From the NCBI RefSeq assembly GCF_009834545.1, contig NZ_CP019427.1, positions 2,052,001 through 2,116,000 of the forward strand: 64,000 nt of DNA. Reading direction: 5' to 3'. Below are positions 53,379 through 63,790 of this stretch, piece after piece. Positions within the stretch are counted from its first letter, which is position 1. Each line of letters begins with the position of its first letter. This stretch comes from Pseudomonas sp. S04. GTDB lineage: Bacteria; Pseudomonadota; Gammaproteobacteria; Pseudomonadales; Pseudomonadaceae. Below the pieces are notes generated by a model. It had not been told where the DNA came from, did not search any database, and was given only the letters and a program-made list of their open reading frames with translations. Made by a program: the position numbers and the translations under genes.

Positions 53379-54407
53379 ATGCACCGCTATGCTCAACAGA
53401 TTCATCATGTGCTCAGGAGCCTGCTGCTTTTGTCCCTGCTTACCGCTATAGCTTCTCACGCGGCACCCCGGATTGACCTGATCATCGACACCGACCCGGG
53501 TGCCGACGATGTGGTGGCGCTGCTGTTTGCCCTGGCATCGCCCGAGGAGCTGAACATTCGCGCCCTGACCACCGTTGCCGGTAACGTGCGCCTGGACAAG
53601 ACCTCGCGCAACGCGCGGCTGGCCCGGGAGTGGGCAGGGCGCGAAGAGGTGCCGGTGTATGCCGGCGCGCCGAAGCCGCTGCTGCGCACGCCGATCTATG
53701 CCGAGGACATTCATGGCAAGGAAGGCTTGTCGGGGGTGGCGGTGCATGAGCCCAAGGCCGGGCTGACCGAAGGCCATGCGGTCAACTACCTGATCGACAC
53801 CCTGCGTGCCGCCAAGCCCCACAGCATTACCATCGCCATGCTGGGGCCGCAGACCAACCTGGCACTGGCACTGATCCAGGCTCCGGACATCACGCAGGGC
53901 ATCAAGGAAGTGGTGGTGATGGGGGGTGCCCACTTCAATGGCGGCAACATCACCCCGGTGGCCGAGTTCAACCTGTTCGCCGACCCGCAGGCGGCCGAGG
54001 TGGTGCAAAAGAGCGGCGTGAAGCTGACCTACCTGCCGCTGGACGTGACCCACAAGATCCTCACCAGCGAGGCGCGCCTGCGGCAGATTGCCGCGCTGAA
54101 CAATAAGGCCAGCAAGCTGGTGGGCGATATTCTCAATGAATACGTCAAGGGCGACATGGAGCATTACGGCATGACAGGCGGCCCGGTGCATGACGCTACC
54201 GTGATCGCCTACCTGCTCAAGCCTGAGCTGTTCAGTGGGCGCGCCGTGAATGTCGTGGTCGACAGCCGCGAAGGCCCGACCTTCGGCCAGACCATCGTCG
54301 ACTGGTATGACGGCCTCAAGGCGCCAAAAAATGCCTTCTGGGTGGAAAGCGGCGATGCCCAGGGCTTCTTCGACCTGCTGACCGAGCGCCTGGCGCGCCT
54401 GAAATAA
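53379..54407 (+). CDS. Periplasmic nucleoside hydrolase (IunH/Rih family)
   Basis: 342 residues. A signal peptide (LLLLSLLTAIASHAAP) precedes the nucleoside hydrolase fold. DLIIDTDPGADDVVALLFAL is the D-x-D-P-G-x-D-D calcium/ribose motif and MLGPQTNLALAL follows. Its export signal sets it apart from cytosolic RihA-C. Being last in the rbs operon (36 bases after rbsD), it likely frees ribose from nucleosides in the periplasm for RbsB. AAGGAG precedes ATG 53379. Confidence 0.9.
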   Translation: MHRYAQQIHHVLRSLLLLSLLTAIASHAAPRIDLIIDTDPGADDVVALLFALASPEELNIRALTTVAGNVRLDKTSRNARLAREWAGREEVPVYAGAPKPLLRTPIYAEDIHGKEGLSGVAVHEPKAGLTEGHAVNYLIDTLRAAKPHSITIAMLGPQTNLALALIQAPDITQGIKEVVVMGGAHFNGGNITPVAEFNLFADPQAAEVVQKSGVKLTYLPLDVTHKILTSEARLRQIAALNNKASKLVGDILNEYVKGDMEHYGMTGGPVHDATVIAYLLKPELFSGRAVNVVVDSREGPTFGQTIVDWYDGLKAPKNAFWVESGDAQGFFDLLTERLARLK

Positions 54408-54439
54408 GGCTTGTCCCCGTGGGTGCCAGCCTGCGGGGG

Positions 54440-54652
54440 TTACTCGCGCTCCAAGGCGCTACTGCCCTTGTGCTCGGAAGGGTACTTCTCGAAAATCTGG
54501 GCGATGAAGGTGTGGGCCGCGTCGGCCCCCAGTTCCTTGACCAGTAGATCGATACTGATGATTGCAAGCTCTTCCGGACTGCCAGGGCTATAGGAGCTAT
54601 GACCCTGTGGCCATTTGGCTTTGATGTCGGCGTCGATACTTACGGTGGTCAT
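54440..54652 (-). CDS. Small hypothetical protein
   Basis: 70 residues, acidic, soluble. TTVSIDADIKAKWPQGHSSY, then a helix (EELAIISIDLLVKELGADAA) and HTFIAQIFEKYPSEH. No family recognised. Convergent with the nucleoside hydrolase, 32 bases apart. Confidence 0.6.
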   Translation of the reverse strand: MTTVSIDADIKAKWPQGHSSYSPGSPEELAIISIDLLVKELGADAAHTFIAQIFEKYPSEHKGSSALERE

Positions 54653-54784
54653 GATGGCGCTCGTGAAGTCGGAAAAGTCTGAGAGAGGAGTTAACCATTT
54701 TGCCGCGCATTTGGCACTCCGACTTAGGCATCAAAGGAGGGCTATGCGACACTTGGTCTTTGATCACTGTCCAAGGACCCTGCT

Positions 54785-55090
54785 GTGCAGATTGATTTGA
54801 ACACCCCGGGCGGCTTGAGCCTGGAGGCGGTACGCCAGTTGCTCGCGGCTGCCAGCGACGATGAGCACACCCAATTGCGGGTGACCAAGGGCGGTATCGC
54901 CTACATTTCCTCGGGCGTTGTCGGCGGCAGCGAGATCGACGGCCTGCTGTTTCGCCTGGAGACCTGGGCCAAGGGCTCGGGTTACGTCGGACGAATCGCC
55001 GCCAGCGATGAAGTGTGGGTCATGCAGATCTTCAACGCGCTGAAGGAGAACTGGCCCAATCCGCCCTACGACTACATCGACGTCTATTGA
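54785..55090 (+). CDS. Hypothetical protein
   Basis: 101 residues from GTG 54785 with AAGGA ten bases upstream. LNTPGGLSLEAVRQLLAAAS, then RVTKGGIAYISSGVVGG and ENWPNPPYDYIDVY at the end. Looks like a small alpha/beta domain seen alone in pseudomonads. Function unknown. Confidence 0.6.
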   Translation: MQIDLNTPGGLSLEAVRQLLAAASDDEHTQLRVTKGGIAYISSGVVGGSEIDGLLFRLETWAKGSGYVGRIAASDEVWVMQIFNALKENWPNPPYDYIDVY

Positions 55091-55260
55091 GACCTGTTCA
55101 TATTCAGTGACGATTGTGCGCTGAACAGCGCGCGATGGCTCGGGCAAACTTGCGCGCTCGACGCGTTTGAGGGCAAGGTGATGGCCGCAACCATGAACCA
55201 AACGTCTCAATGGTGGTCGGTTGTCGCACGAATTCAGCTTAATTATTGTAAGGAGGCTTC

Positions 55261-55575
55261 ATGCCTTGGAAGCTCGCGTCATTGGGTACTGTGCTGGCCG
55301 CGGTCATGTTGGCCGGTTGCAGCAGCACCACCGAGTCGGCAAAAGACCCCGTAGTGGCAGGGGCGGGCAGCGGTCGCTGTGAGGCCAAAGCCGCCGAATT
55401 CACCATCGGCAAGAAAGCTTCGCCACAATTGCTCGAAGAGGCTCGCACCCGTTCCGGCTCACAGAGCGCGCGGATCCTGCGGCCAAACGACATGATCACC
55501 CTGGAATACCGTTCCGATCGCTTGAACCTGAACACCGATGCTGGCCTGGTAATTACCCGGGTCAATTGCGGCTGA
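55261..55575 (+). CDS. Lipoprotein, peptidase inhibitor I78-like
   Basis: 104 residues. MPWKLASLGTVLAAVMLAGC is a lipoprotein signal with Cys20. SGRCEAKAAEFTIGKKASPQ and LRPNDMITLEYRSDRLNLNT-D-A-G fit the I78 inhibitor family (related to elastase inhibitors), where a Cys pair (RC...NCG) closes the fold. Periplasmic or outer-membrane attached. AAGGAG precedes ATG 55261, and a terminator follows. Confidence 0.8.
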   Translation: MPWKLASLGTVLAAVMLAGCSSTTESAKDPVVAGAGSGRCEAKAAEFTIGKKASPQLLEEARTRSGSQSARILRPNDMITLEYRSDRLNLNTDAGLVITRVNCG

Positions 55576-55602
55576 CAGCGCAGCGGCTGGAATAACGCCC
55601 AT

Positions 55603-55634
55603 AAAAAACCCCGTCACATGGACGGGGTTTTTTT
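55603..55634. terminator. Bidirectional rho-independent terminator
   Basis: AAAAAACCCCGTC, loop CATG, GACGGGGTTTTTTT: strong stem with T-run on both strands, serving the I78 gene and the convergent cold-shock gene. Confidence 0.92.
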
Positions 55635-55648
55635 AGTGCGCCGGGAAA

Positions 55649-55861
55649 TTACTCTGGGCGAACTTGTGCAGCTTGCATACCCTTTTGGCCTTTCTCAGCC
55701 ACGAAGGAAACGGTTTGGCCTTCTTTCAGGCTTTTGAAACCGTCGCTTTCGATAGCTTTGAAGTGTACGAACAGGTCGTCACCGCCACCTTGAGGAGTGA
55801 TGAAGCCGAAGCCTTTTTCATCGTTGAACCATTTAACGGTGCCGGTTTGGCGATTAGACAT
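55649..55861 (-). CDS. Cold-shock-domain protein (CspA family)
   Basis: 70 residues. [20 protein letters not shown] (RNP1) and [17 protein letters not shown] (RNP2) are intact, so nucleic-acid binding is expected. ATG 55861 is chosen as all upstream frame is leader-like. A long AU-rich 5' leader (55862 to about 56100) is typical of cold-shock mRNAs. Confidence 0.93.
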   Translation of the reverse strand: MSNRQTGTVKWFNDEKGFGFITPQGGGDDLFVHFKAIESDGFKSLKEGQTVSFVAEKGQKGMQAAQVRPE

Positions 55862-56157
55862 GGTGTATCTCCAAGAAACATATATTTTCAGTAGTACTGT
55901 GCTGCTCAGGCCAACTGGGCACACCGGGGTATCATAGTCGAAATGTTCGACTTGGACCCCCCCCAGCAGCACGGTTTGCTCTGCCGTTGTGCTTTCTTTC
56001 TCGCTGAAATTGCCTGAAAGCCCCGGTTTACAAGGGTTTCAGCCAAAAATAAAAGCGATAAAAAAAGCTGTAAAACCTGCATAAATTGTTGGTTCTGGCA
56101 GTTTTTTCGCCGTTTCAGGCCACTTTTCGGGGTAAAAACACCCCCTCGAAACGCTGT

Positions 56158-56454
56158 TTACTGGGCCTTGCAGGCGGCAATTGCGACTTGCGCCTTTTTC
56201 ACCAGTTCAGGTGAAGGCGGGGTCTGCTTGCTCATCAGTTGAGTGATTTCCTGGGTGGTGAACTTCTTGTTCAACTCGTCGGCACCGCAGGCGCAGTGTT
56301 TCTTCGCGTTTGCCTCGCCGATGGTTTGGGCGGCAGCCGGGGTGCAATCCTTCATGAAGGCATCACGCGCGCCTGCAGGCCAGGCTGCTTGGGCGCTAAG
56401 CGGAAGCAGCATGGCCAATGGCGCGGCAAGGGCAAAAAGACGGTTAAGGCGCAT
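56158..56454 (-). CDS. Small periplasmic hypothetical protein
   Basis: 98 residues with a signal peptide (LFALAAPLAMLLPLSAQAA, Ala-X-Ala cleavage). The mature part has four Cys (KDCTP, KHCACGADE, AACKA), probably two disulfides. No family assigned. AGGAG precedes the ATG (56454). Confidence 0.7.
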   Translation of the reverse strand: MRLNRLFALAAPLAMLLPLSAQAAWPAGARDAFMKDCTPAAAQTIGEANAKKHCACGADELNKKFTTQEITQLMSKQTPPSPELVKKAQVAIAACKAQ

Positions 56455-56839
56455 GACGGGAACTCCTGTGGGTCAGTAAGGTGTCGCGATTCTCAGGGCA
56501 TTTGAGGGGGGTCGTACATCTCAAGTTCACTTGTGGCGGCAAATCCGCGCAAATCCGCGGCAACGCAACAAGCGCGCGGCGATGACCGTTCATCTGTGCT
56601 AGCATCCCACGCTTGGGAATTTTCAGGCCCTGGACGATGTATTCGCCAGGCGCGGTTGATACCCGAAGAACCCTGATTTGATCTCCAGTCACTCTGGTTC
56701 GGTTCCCGGTTGGCCGCAAGGCTCCTGCCGCTGTAAGGCAGGCGTTCATCATTGGATGGCCTGGACTGAATCGCGTACTGGCTGCTCATCCCAACCCACG
56801 TGACCTTTGGTAGGGGTCACCACTAGGAGAGGAGGCGCC
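56455..56839. other. Long leader region before thrS
   Basis: Contains a tandem GCAAATCCGC repeat near 56538, and a possible -10 (TAGCAT) near 56600. The predicted leader of ~230 bases ends in a small hairpin GTGACC (56800)/GGTCAC (56815) close to the thrS ribosome-binding site. ThrS autoregulates its translation in E. coli; whether it does here is not shown. Confidence 0.5.
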
Positions 56840-58762
56840 ATGCCCACTATTACTCTTCCCGACGGCAGTCAACGTTCGTTCGATCATCCGGTATCCGTAG
56901 CTGAAGTCGCGGCATCCATTGGTGCTGGCCTGGCCAAGGCCACCCTGGCCGGCAAGGTCAACGGCAAGCTGGTCGACGCCTGTGATGTCATCGACAGCGA
57001 CGCCACCCTGCAAATCATCACGCCCAAAGATGAAGAGGGGCTGGAGATTATTCGCCACTCTTGCGCGCACCTGATTGGCCACGCGGTCAAGCAGCTGTAC
57101 CCGACGGCGAAAATGGTGATCGGTCCGGTCATCGACGAAGGCTTCTATTACGATATCGCCTACGAGCGTCCTTTCACCCCGGACGACCTGGCGGCCATCG
57201 AACAGCGTATGCACCAGCTGATCGAGAAAGATTACGACGTAATCAAGAAAGTCACCCCGCGTGCCGGTGTGATCGACGTGTTCACCCAGCGTGGCGAAGA
57301 CTACAAGCTGCGCCTGGTCGAGGACATGCCGAACGAGCAGGCCATGGGCCTGTACTATCACGAAGAATATGTCGACATGTGCCGCGGCCCGCACGTGCCG
57401 AACACCCGCTTCCTGAAGTCCTTCAAGCTGACCAAGCTGTCCGGCGCCTACTGGCGCGGTGATGCCAAGAACGAGCAGTTGCAGCGCGTCTACGGCACTG
57501 CCTGGGCTGACAAGAAGCAACTGGCAGCCTACATCCAGCGCATCGAAGAAGCCGAGAAGCGCGACCACCGCAAGATCGGCAAGCGCTTGAACCTGTTCCA
57601 TCTCCAGGAAGAAGCACCGGGTATGGTGTTCTGGCACCCGAACGGCTGGACCCTGTACCAGGTGCTCGAGCAGTACATGCGCCAGGTGCAGCGCGACAAC
57701 GGCTACCTGGAGATCAAGACTCCGCAGGTCGTTGACCGTAGCTTGTGGGAGAAATCCGGGCACTGGGCCAACTACGCCGACAACATGTTCACCACCCAGT
57801 CGGAAAACCGCGACTACGCCATCAAGCCAATGAACTGCCCATGCCACGTGCAGGTGTTCAACCAGGGCCTGAAGAGCTACCGCGAGTTGCCGATGCGCCT
57901 GGCCGAGTTCGGTGCCTGCCACCGGAACGAGCCATCGGGTGCGCTGCACGGCATCATGCGGGTGCGCGGCTTCACTCAGGACGACGCCCATATCTTCTGC
58001 ACCGAAGAGCAGATGCAGGCCGAGTCCGCTGCGTTCATCAAGCTGACCATGGACGTTTATCGCGATTTCGGCTTCACCGAAGTCGAAATGAAGCTGTCCA
58101 CTCGTCCGGAAAAACGCGTCGGTTCCGACGAGCTGTGGGATCGCGCCGAGTCGGCACTGGCCGCAGCGCTAGACAGCGCGGGCCTTGCGTACGATCTGCA
58201 GCCGGGTGAGGGTGCGTTCTACGGTCCGAAAATCGAGTTCTCGCTAAAAGATTGCCTCGGTCGCGTCTGGCAATGTGGTACCTTGCAGCTCGATTTTAAC
58301 CTGCCGATCCGTCTGGGAGCCGAATACGTCTCCGAAGACAACAGTCGCAAGCACCCGGTCATGTTGCACCGGGCGATCCTGGGTTCCTTCGAGCGATTTG
58401 TCGGGATTCTGATCGAGCATTACGAGGGCGCGTTCCCTGCGTGGCTGGCTCCGACCCAGGCAGTGATCATGAATATCACTGATAAACAGGCAGATTTTGC
58501 CGCTGAAGTTGAAAAAACTCTCAATCAAAGCGGTTTTCGTGCCAAGTCCGACTTGAGAAATGAAAAGATCGGCTTTAAAATCCGCGAGCATACTTTGCTC
58601 AAGGTTCCCTATCTCTTGGTTATCGGAGATCGGGAAGTCGAGATGCAGACTGTCGCTGTGCGTACTCGTGAAGGTGCTGACCTGGGCTCGATGCCCGTCG
58701 CCCAGTTCGCTGAGTTTCTCGCGCAAGCGGTTTCCCGGCGTGGTCGCCCAGATTCGGAGTAA
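56840..58762 (+). CDS. thrS: Threonyl-tRNA synthetase
   Basis: 640 residues. The N-terminal TGS domain ([20 protein letters not shown]) and editing domain ([16 protein letters not shown] with the H-x-x-x-H motif) precede the class II core, with [20 protein letters not shown] for zinc and motif 2 ([11 protein letters not shown]). Motif 3 lies in [19 protein letters not shown]. The C-terminal anticodon domain ends at [16 protein letters not shown] precedes ATG 56840. Nearly continuous with infC. Confidence 0.97.
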   Translation: MPTITLPDGSQRSFDHPVSVAEVAASIGAGLAKATLAGKVNGKLVDACDVIDSDATLQIITPKDEEGLEIIRHSCAHLIGHAVKQLYPTAKMVIGPVIDEGFYYDIAYERPFTPDDLAAIEQRMHQLIEKDYDVIKKVTPRAGVIDVFTQRGEDYKLRLVEDMPNEQAMGLYYHEEYVDMCRGPHVPNTRFLKSFKLTKLSGAYWRGDAKNEQLQRVYGTAWADKKQLAAYIQRIEEAEKRDHRKIGKRLNLFHLQEEAPGMVFWHPNGWTLYQVLEQYMRQVQRDNGYLEIKTPQVVDRSLWEKSGHWANYADNMFTTQSENRDYAIKPMNCPCHVQVFNQGLKSYRELPMRLAEFGACHRNEPSGALHGIMRVRGFTQDDAHIFCTEEQMQAESAAFIKLTMDVYRDFGFTEVEMKLSTRPEKRVGSDELWDRAESALAAALDSAGLAYDLQPGEGAFYGPKIEFSLKDCLGRVWQCGTLQLDFNLPIRLGAEYVSEDNSRKHPVMLHRAILGSFERFVGILIEHYEGAFPAWLAPTQAVIMNITDKQADFAAEVEKTLNQSGFRAKSDLRNEKIGFKIREHTLLKVPYLLVIGDREVEMQTVAVRTREGADLGSMPVAQFAEFLAQAVSRRGRPDSE

Positions 58763-58767
58763 TTATT

Positions 58768-59313
58768 ATTAAGCGTGAAATGAGACAAGATAAACGAGCT
58801 GCACCGAAAGCCCCGATCAACGAGAATATCTCGGCACGCGAGGTTCGGTTAATTGGGGCTGAGGGCGAGCAGCTTGGGATTGTGTCAATTGAAGACGCGC
58901 TTCTTAAGGCTGAAGAAGCCAAGCTCGATTTGGTGGAAATTTCCGCCGATGCAGTACCTCCTGTCTGCAAGCTGATGGACTACGGCAAGTCGATCTTCGA
59001 AAAGAAGAAGCAGATTGCTGCGGCCAAGAAAAACCAGAAGCAGATCCAGGTTAAAGAAATCAAGTTTCGTCCAGGGACGGAGGAAGGGGATTACCAGGTA
59101 AAACTGCGCAACCTGGTACGTTTCCTGAGTGATGGGGACAGGGCCAAGGTATCCTTGCGATTCCGCGGCCGTGAGATGGCCCACCAGGAGCTGGGGATGG
59201 AACTCCTCAAGCGAGTTGAAGGTGACTTGCTCGAGTACGGTTCGGTCGAACAGCATCCTAAGATGGAAGGACGCCAACTGATCATGGTCATCGCCCCGAA
59301 AAAGAAGAAGTAA
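58768..59313 (+). CDS. infC: Translation initiation factor IF-3, ATT start
   Basis: 181 residues if begun at ATT 58768 ([20 protein letters not shown]), with GGAG eight bases before. An AUU start, discriminated against by IF-3 itself, is the classical autoregulation of infC. ATG 58780 would remove four residues. Both N and C domains are complete: [20 protein letters not shown] and [18 protein letters not shown]. It begins five bases after thrS. Confidence 0.9.
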   Translation: MKREMRQDKRAAPKAPINENISAREVRLIGAEGEQLGIVSIEDALLKAEEAKLDLVEISADAVPPVCKLMDYGKSIFEKKKQIAAAKKNQKQIQVKEIKFRPGTEEGDYQVKLRNLVRFLSDGDRAKVSLRFRGREMAHQELGMELLKRVEGDLLEYGSVEQHPKMEGRQLIMVIAPKKKK

Positions 59314-59373
59314 TCATCAGGGCACGGCAGGCCTTCTGATTATGTTTATCAACTGAATGCGGAGTATCCGAAC

Positions 59374-59568
59374 ATGCCAAAAATGAAAACGAAAAGTGGT
59401 GCTGCTAAGCGGTTTCTGAAAACTGCTAACGGTATCAAGCACAAGCACGCTTTCAAGAGCCACATCCTGACTAAAATGTCGACCAAGCGTAAGCGTCAAC
59501 TGCGCGGTAGCAGCTTGCTGCATCCGTCTGACGTGGCAAAAGTCGAGCGCATGCTGCGCCTTCGTTAA
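59374..59568 (+). CDS. rpmI: Ribosomal protein bL35
   Basis: 64 residues, very basic, starting [20 protein letters not shown] with the typical [16 protein letters not shown] precedes ATG 59374 by several bases. Second ribosomal gene of the infC-rpmI-rplT operon. Confidence 0.96.
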   Translation: MPKMKTKSGAAKRFLKTANGIKHKHAFKSHILTKMSTKRKRQLRGSSLLHPSDVAKVERMLRLR

Positions 59569-59596
59569 TTTTAGTCAAGAATAGAGGAAGTAACTC

Positions 59597-59953
59597 ATGG
59601 CTCGTGTAAAGCGTGGCGTCATTGCCCGTAAGCGTCACAAAAAAATTCTGAAACTTGCTAAAGGCTACTACGGCGCGCGTTCACGCGTATTCCGTGTTGC
59701 CAAGCAAGCGGTAATCAAGGCTGGCCAATACGCCTACCGTGACCGTCGTCAGAAAAAACGTCAGTTCCGCGCTCTGTGGATCGCTCGTATCAATGCTGGT
59801 GCTCGTGTTAACGGTCTGTCCTACAGCCGTTTCATCGCTGGCCTGAAAAAAGCGTCCATCGAAATCGACCGTAAGGTTCTGGCTGAACTGGCCGTGAACG
59901 AAAAAGCGGTGTTTGCTGCGATTGTCGAGAAAGCTAAAGCCACCTTGGCTTAA
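59597..59953 (+). CDS. rplT: Ribosomal protein bL20
   Basis: 118 residues, basic, starting [20 protein letters not shown] with the typical [27 protein letters not shown] precedes ATG 59597. L20 represses rpmI-rplT translation in E. coli; the operator was not searched for here. Confidence 0.97.
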   Translation: MARVKRGVIARKRHKKILKLAKGYYGARSRVFRVAKQAVIKAGQYAYRDRRQKKRQFRALWIARINAGARVNGLSYSRFIAGLKKASIEIDRKVLAELAVNEKAVFAAIVEKAKATLA

Positions 59954-59967
59954 GTACCCCCGACAGT

Positions 59968-59997
59968 CACCCTGGGTTACTCCTGTAGCCCAAGGTG
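59968..59997 (+). other. First hairpin of the pheST leader
   Basis: CACCCTGGG pairs with CCCAAGGTG (one mismatch) around a 12-base loop. It precedes the strong terminator and could pause RNA polymerase or be part of an attenuator. Confidence 0.55.
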
Positions 59998-60008
59998 GTA
60001 AACGTCAT

Positions 60009-61079
<1,071 letters not shown>

Positions 61080-61105
61080 TCGTAACGAATTTTTAGGAGA
61101 GCAGG

Positions 61106-63484
61106 ATGAAATTCAGTGAACAATGGCTGCGCGGCTGGGTAAGCCCGCAGGTAAGTCGCGACGAGCTGGTTGCTCGTCTGTCGATGGCCGGTCTTGAGGT
61201 CGATAGCGTTACCCCGGCCGCCGGTGTGTTTAATGGCGTCGTAGTGGGCGAGGTGCTGAGCACCGAGCAACACCCGGACGCTGACAAGCTGCGCGTGTGC
61301 CAGGTCAGCAACGGTGCCGAAACCTTCCAGGTCGTGTGCGGAGCGCCGAACGTGCGCCCGGGCCTGAAGATTCCGTTCGCCATGATCGGTGCCGAACTGC
61401 CAGGTGACTTCAAGATCAAGAAAGCCAAGCTGCGTGGCGTCGAGTCCAACGGCATGTTGTGCTCGCAAGCCGAACTGCAGGTGGGCGAGGGCAATGACGG
61501 CCTGATGGAACTGCCGGCCGATGCGCCGGTAGGCGAAGACTTCCGGGTTTACCTGGGCCTGGAAGACGCCAGCATCGAGGTCGACCTGACCCCGAACCGC
61601 GGCGACTGCCTGTCCCTGGCTGGCCTGGCCCGTGAAGTGGGCGCGCTGTACGCCGCTGCGGTAACCCGTCCAGTGGTGGCTGCCGTGCCTGCCGTGCACG
61701 ACGAAGTGCGCTCGGTAGAAGTGCTGGCACCCGCCGCCTGCCCGCGTTACCTGGGCCGGGTAATCCGTAACGTCGACCTGTCCAAGCCAACGCCGCTGTG
61801 GATGGTCGAGCGTCTGCGCCGCGCCGATGTGCGCAGCATCGATGCCGCCGTCGACATCACCAACTACGTGATGCTCGAGCTCGGCCAACCGCTGCATGCC
61901 TTCGATCTTGCCGAAATCAACGGCGGCATCCGCGTGCGCATGGCTGAAGAAGGCGAAAAACTGGTCCTGCTCGACGGTCAGGAAGTCAGCCTGCGCGCCG
62001 ACACCCTGGTCATCGCCGACCATACCCGTGCCCTGGCAATCGCCGGTGTGATGGGTGGCGAGCACAGTGGCGTATCCGCCACGACGCGGGACATTTTCCT
62101 GGAAAGCGCGTTCTTCGACCAAATCGCGGTTGCTGGCAAGGCCCGTTCCTACGGCCTGCACACCGATGCCTCGCACCGCTACGAGCGCGGCGTGGACTGG
62201 CAACTGGCCCGTGAAGCCATGGAGCGCGCCACTGGCCTGCTGCTGGACATCACCGGCGGCGATGCCGGCCCGATCATCGAGACCGTCAACGCGCAGTACC
62301 TGCCGTCAATCGCGCCGATCACCCTGCGTGCCCAGCGCATCACCCAGATGCTCGGCATGGAAATGGATCCGGTCGAAGTCGAGCGGCTGCTCAGCGCCCT
62401 GGGCCTGACTATCGCGGCGGACGGGGCAGGGCAGTGGCGCGTTGAAGTGCCAAGCCATCGCTTCGATATCAGCCTGGAAGTCGACCTGATCGAAGAGCTG
62501 GCCCGCCTGTACGGCTACAACCGCCTGCCGGTCCGTTACCCGCAAGCGCGCCTGGCACCACAAGCCAAGGCCGAAGCTCGTAGCGACCTGCCTGAGTTGC
62601 GTCGTCTGCTGGTTGCCCGTGGTTACCAGGAAGCGATCACCTACAGCTTCATCGATCCGAAACAGTTTGAACTGTTCAATCCGGGCGTTGAACCGCTGCT
62701 GCTGGCCAACCCGATCTCCAACGACATGGCAGCCATGCGCTCGTCTTTGTGGCCTGGTCTGGTCAAAGCCCTGCAGCACAACCTGAACCGTCAGCAGGAT
62801 CGCGTACGCCTGTTCGAAAGCGGCCTGCGTTTTGTCGGTCAGCTGGAAGGCCTGAAGCAAGAGCCGATGCTCGCCGGTGTAGTCTGCGGTAGCCGTCTGC
62901 CGGAAGGCTGGGCACAGGGCCGCGACGTGGTGGATTTCTTCGACGTCAAGGCAGACGTGGAAGCAGTGCTGGGCTTCGCCGGTGCGCTGGACTCGTTCAC
63001 CTTCTCCCCGGGCAGCCACCCGGCATTGCACCCGGGTCAGACCGCGCGCATCGAGCGTGAAGGTCGCGAAGTCGGTTTCATCGGCGCGCTGCACCCCGAA
63101 CTGTCGAAAACCCTCGGTCTCGACCGTCCGGTGTTCGTCTTCGAGCTGGTATTGGGCGAAGTGGCCTTGGGCAAAATGCCTAAATTCCACGAGTTATCGC
63201 GCTTTCCTGAAGTACGCCGTGACCTCGCGTTGCTGGCCGACGCAGGCGTTGCCGCCAGTGCCGTCATGGATGTAATCCGTGAAAATGCAGGCGAATGGCT
63301 GACAGACCTCAGGCTCTTTGACGTTTATCAGGGTAAAGGCATTGATCCTCATAGAAAAAGCCTTGCAGTTGGCTTGACCTGGCAGCATCCATCGCGCACT
63401 CTTAATGACGATGAGGTGAATACCACGACGCAAAACATCCTCACCTCGCTCGAACAAAGGTTGAACGCCACGTTAAGGAAGTGA
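61106..63484 (+). CDS. pheT: Phenylalanyl-tRNA synthetase beta subunit
   Basis: 792 residues. N-terminal tRNA-binding domain (HPDADKLRVCQVSNGAETFQ), then B3/B4 editing and B5 domains, the catalytic-like domain, and a C-terminal ferredoxin-fold anticodon-binding domain (FHELSRFPEVRRDLALLADA). AGGAG lies 6 bases before ATG 61106. Normal length. The start of ihfA is 3 bases past its stop. Confidence 0.97.
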   Translation: MKFSEQWLRGWVSPQVSRDELVARLSMAGLEVDSVTPAAGVFNGVVVGEVLSTEQHPDADKLRVCQVSNGAETFQVVCGAPNVRPGLKIPFAMIGAELPGDFKIKKAKLRGVESNGMLCSQAELQVGEGNDGLMELPADAPVGEDFRVYLGLEDASIEVDLTPNRGDCLSLAGLAREVGALYAAAVTRPVVAAVPAVHDEVRSVEVLAPAACPRYLGRVIRNVDLSKPTPLWMVERLRRADVRSIDAAVDITNYVMLELGQPLHAFDLAEINGGIRVRMAEEGEKLVLLDGQEVSLRADTLVIADHTRALAIAGVMGGEHSGVSATTRDIFLESAFFDQIAVAGKARSYGLHTDASHRYERGVDWQLAREAMERATGLLLDITGGDAGPIIETVNAQYLPSIAPITLRAQRITQMLGMEMDPVEVERLLSALGLTIAADGAGQWRVEVPSHRFDISLEVDLIEELARLYGYNRLPVRYPQARLAPQAKAEARSDLPELRRLLVARGYQEAITYSFIDPKQFELFNPGVEPLLLANPISNDMAAMRSSLWPGLVKALQHNLNRQQDRVRLFESGLRFVGQLEGLKQEPMLAGVVCGSRLPEGWAQGRDVVDFFDVKADVEAVLGFAGALDSFTFSPGSHPALHPGQTARIEREGREVGFIGALHPELSKTLGLDRPVFVFELVLGEVALGKMPKFHELSRFPEVRRDLALLADAGVAASAVMDVIRENAGEWLTDLRLFDVYQGKGIDPHRKSLAVGLTWQHPSRTLNDDEVNTTTQNILTSLEQRLNATLRK

Positions 63485-63487
63485 CGT

Positions 63488-63790
63488 ATGGGGGCTCTGA
63501 CGAAAGCTGAAATGGCGGAACGTCTGTATGAAGAGCTGGGCCTGAACAAACGGGAGGCCAAGGAATTGGTCGAACTGTTTTTTGAAGAAATCAGGCACGC
63601 TCTTGAAGACAACGAACAGGTGAAGTTGTCCGGTTTCGGCAACTTCGACCTTCGGGACAAACGCCAGCGGCCTGGCCGCAATCCGAAAACGGGAGAAGAA
63701 ATCCCGATCACGGCTCGCCGTGTGGTCACCTTTCGTCCAGGGCAGAAGTTGAAGGCCCGAGTTGAGGCTTATGCTGGAACCAAGTCATAA
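63488..63790 (+). CDS. ihfA: Integration host factor alpha subunit
   Basis: 100 residues of the HU/IHF fold. [20 protein letters not shown] is the helical body and [20 protein letters not shown] (Pro in the DNA-bending arm) is the IHF hallmark. IHF would also help the sigma-54 promoters of the sfn genes, by bending. AAGGAAGTGACGT stands before ATG 63488. The next gene overlaps by 20 bases. Confidence 0.96.
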   Translation: MGALTKAEMAERLYEELGLNKREAKELVELFFEEIRHALEDNEQVKLSGFGNFDLRDKRQRPGRNPKTGEEIPITARRVVTFRPGQKLKARVEAYAGTKS

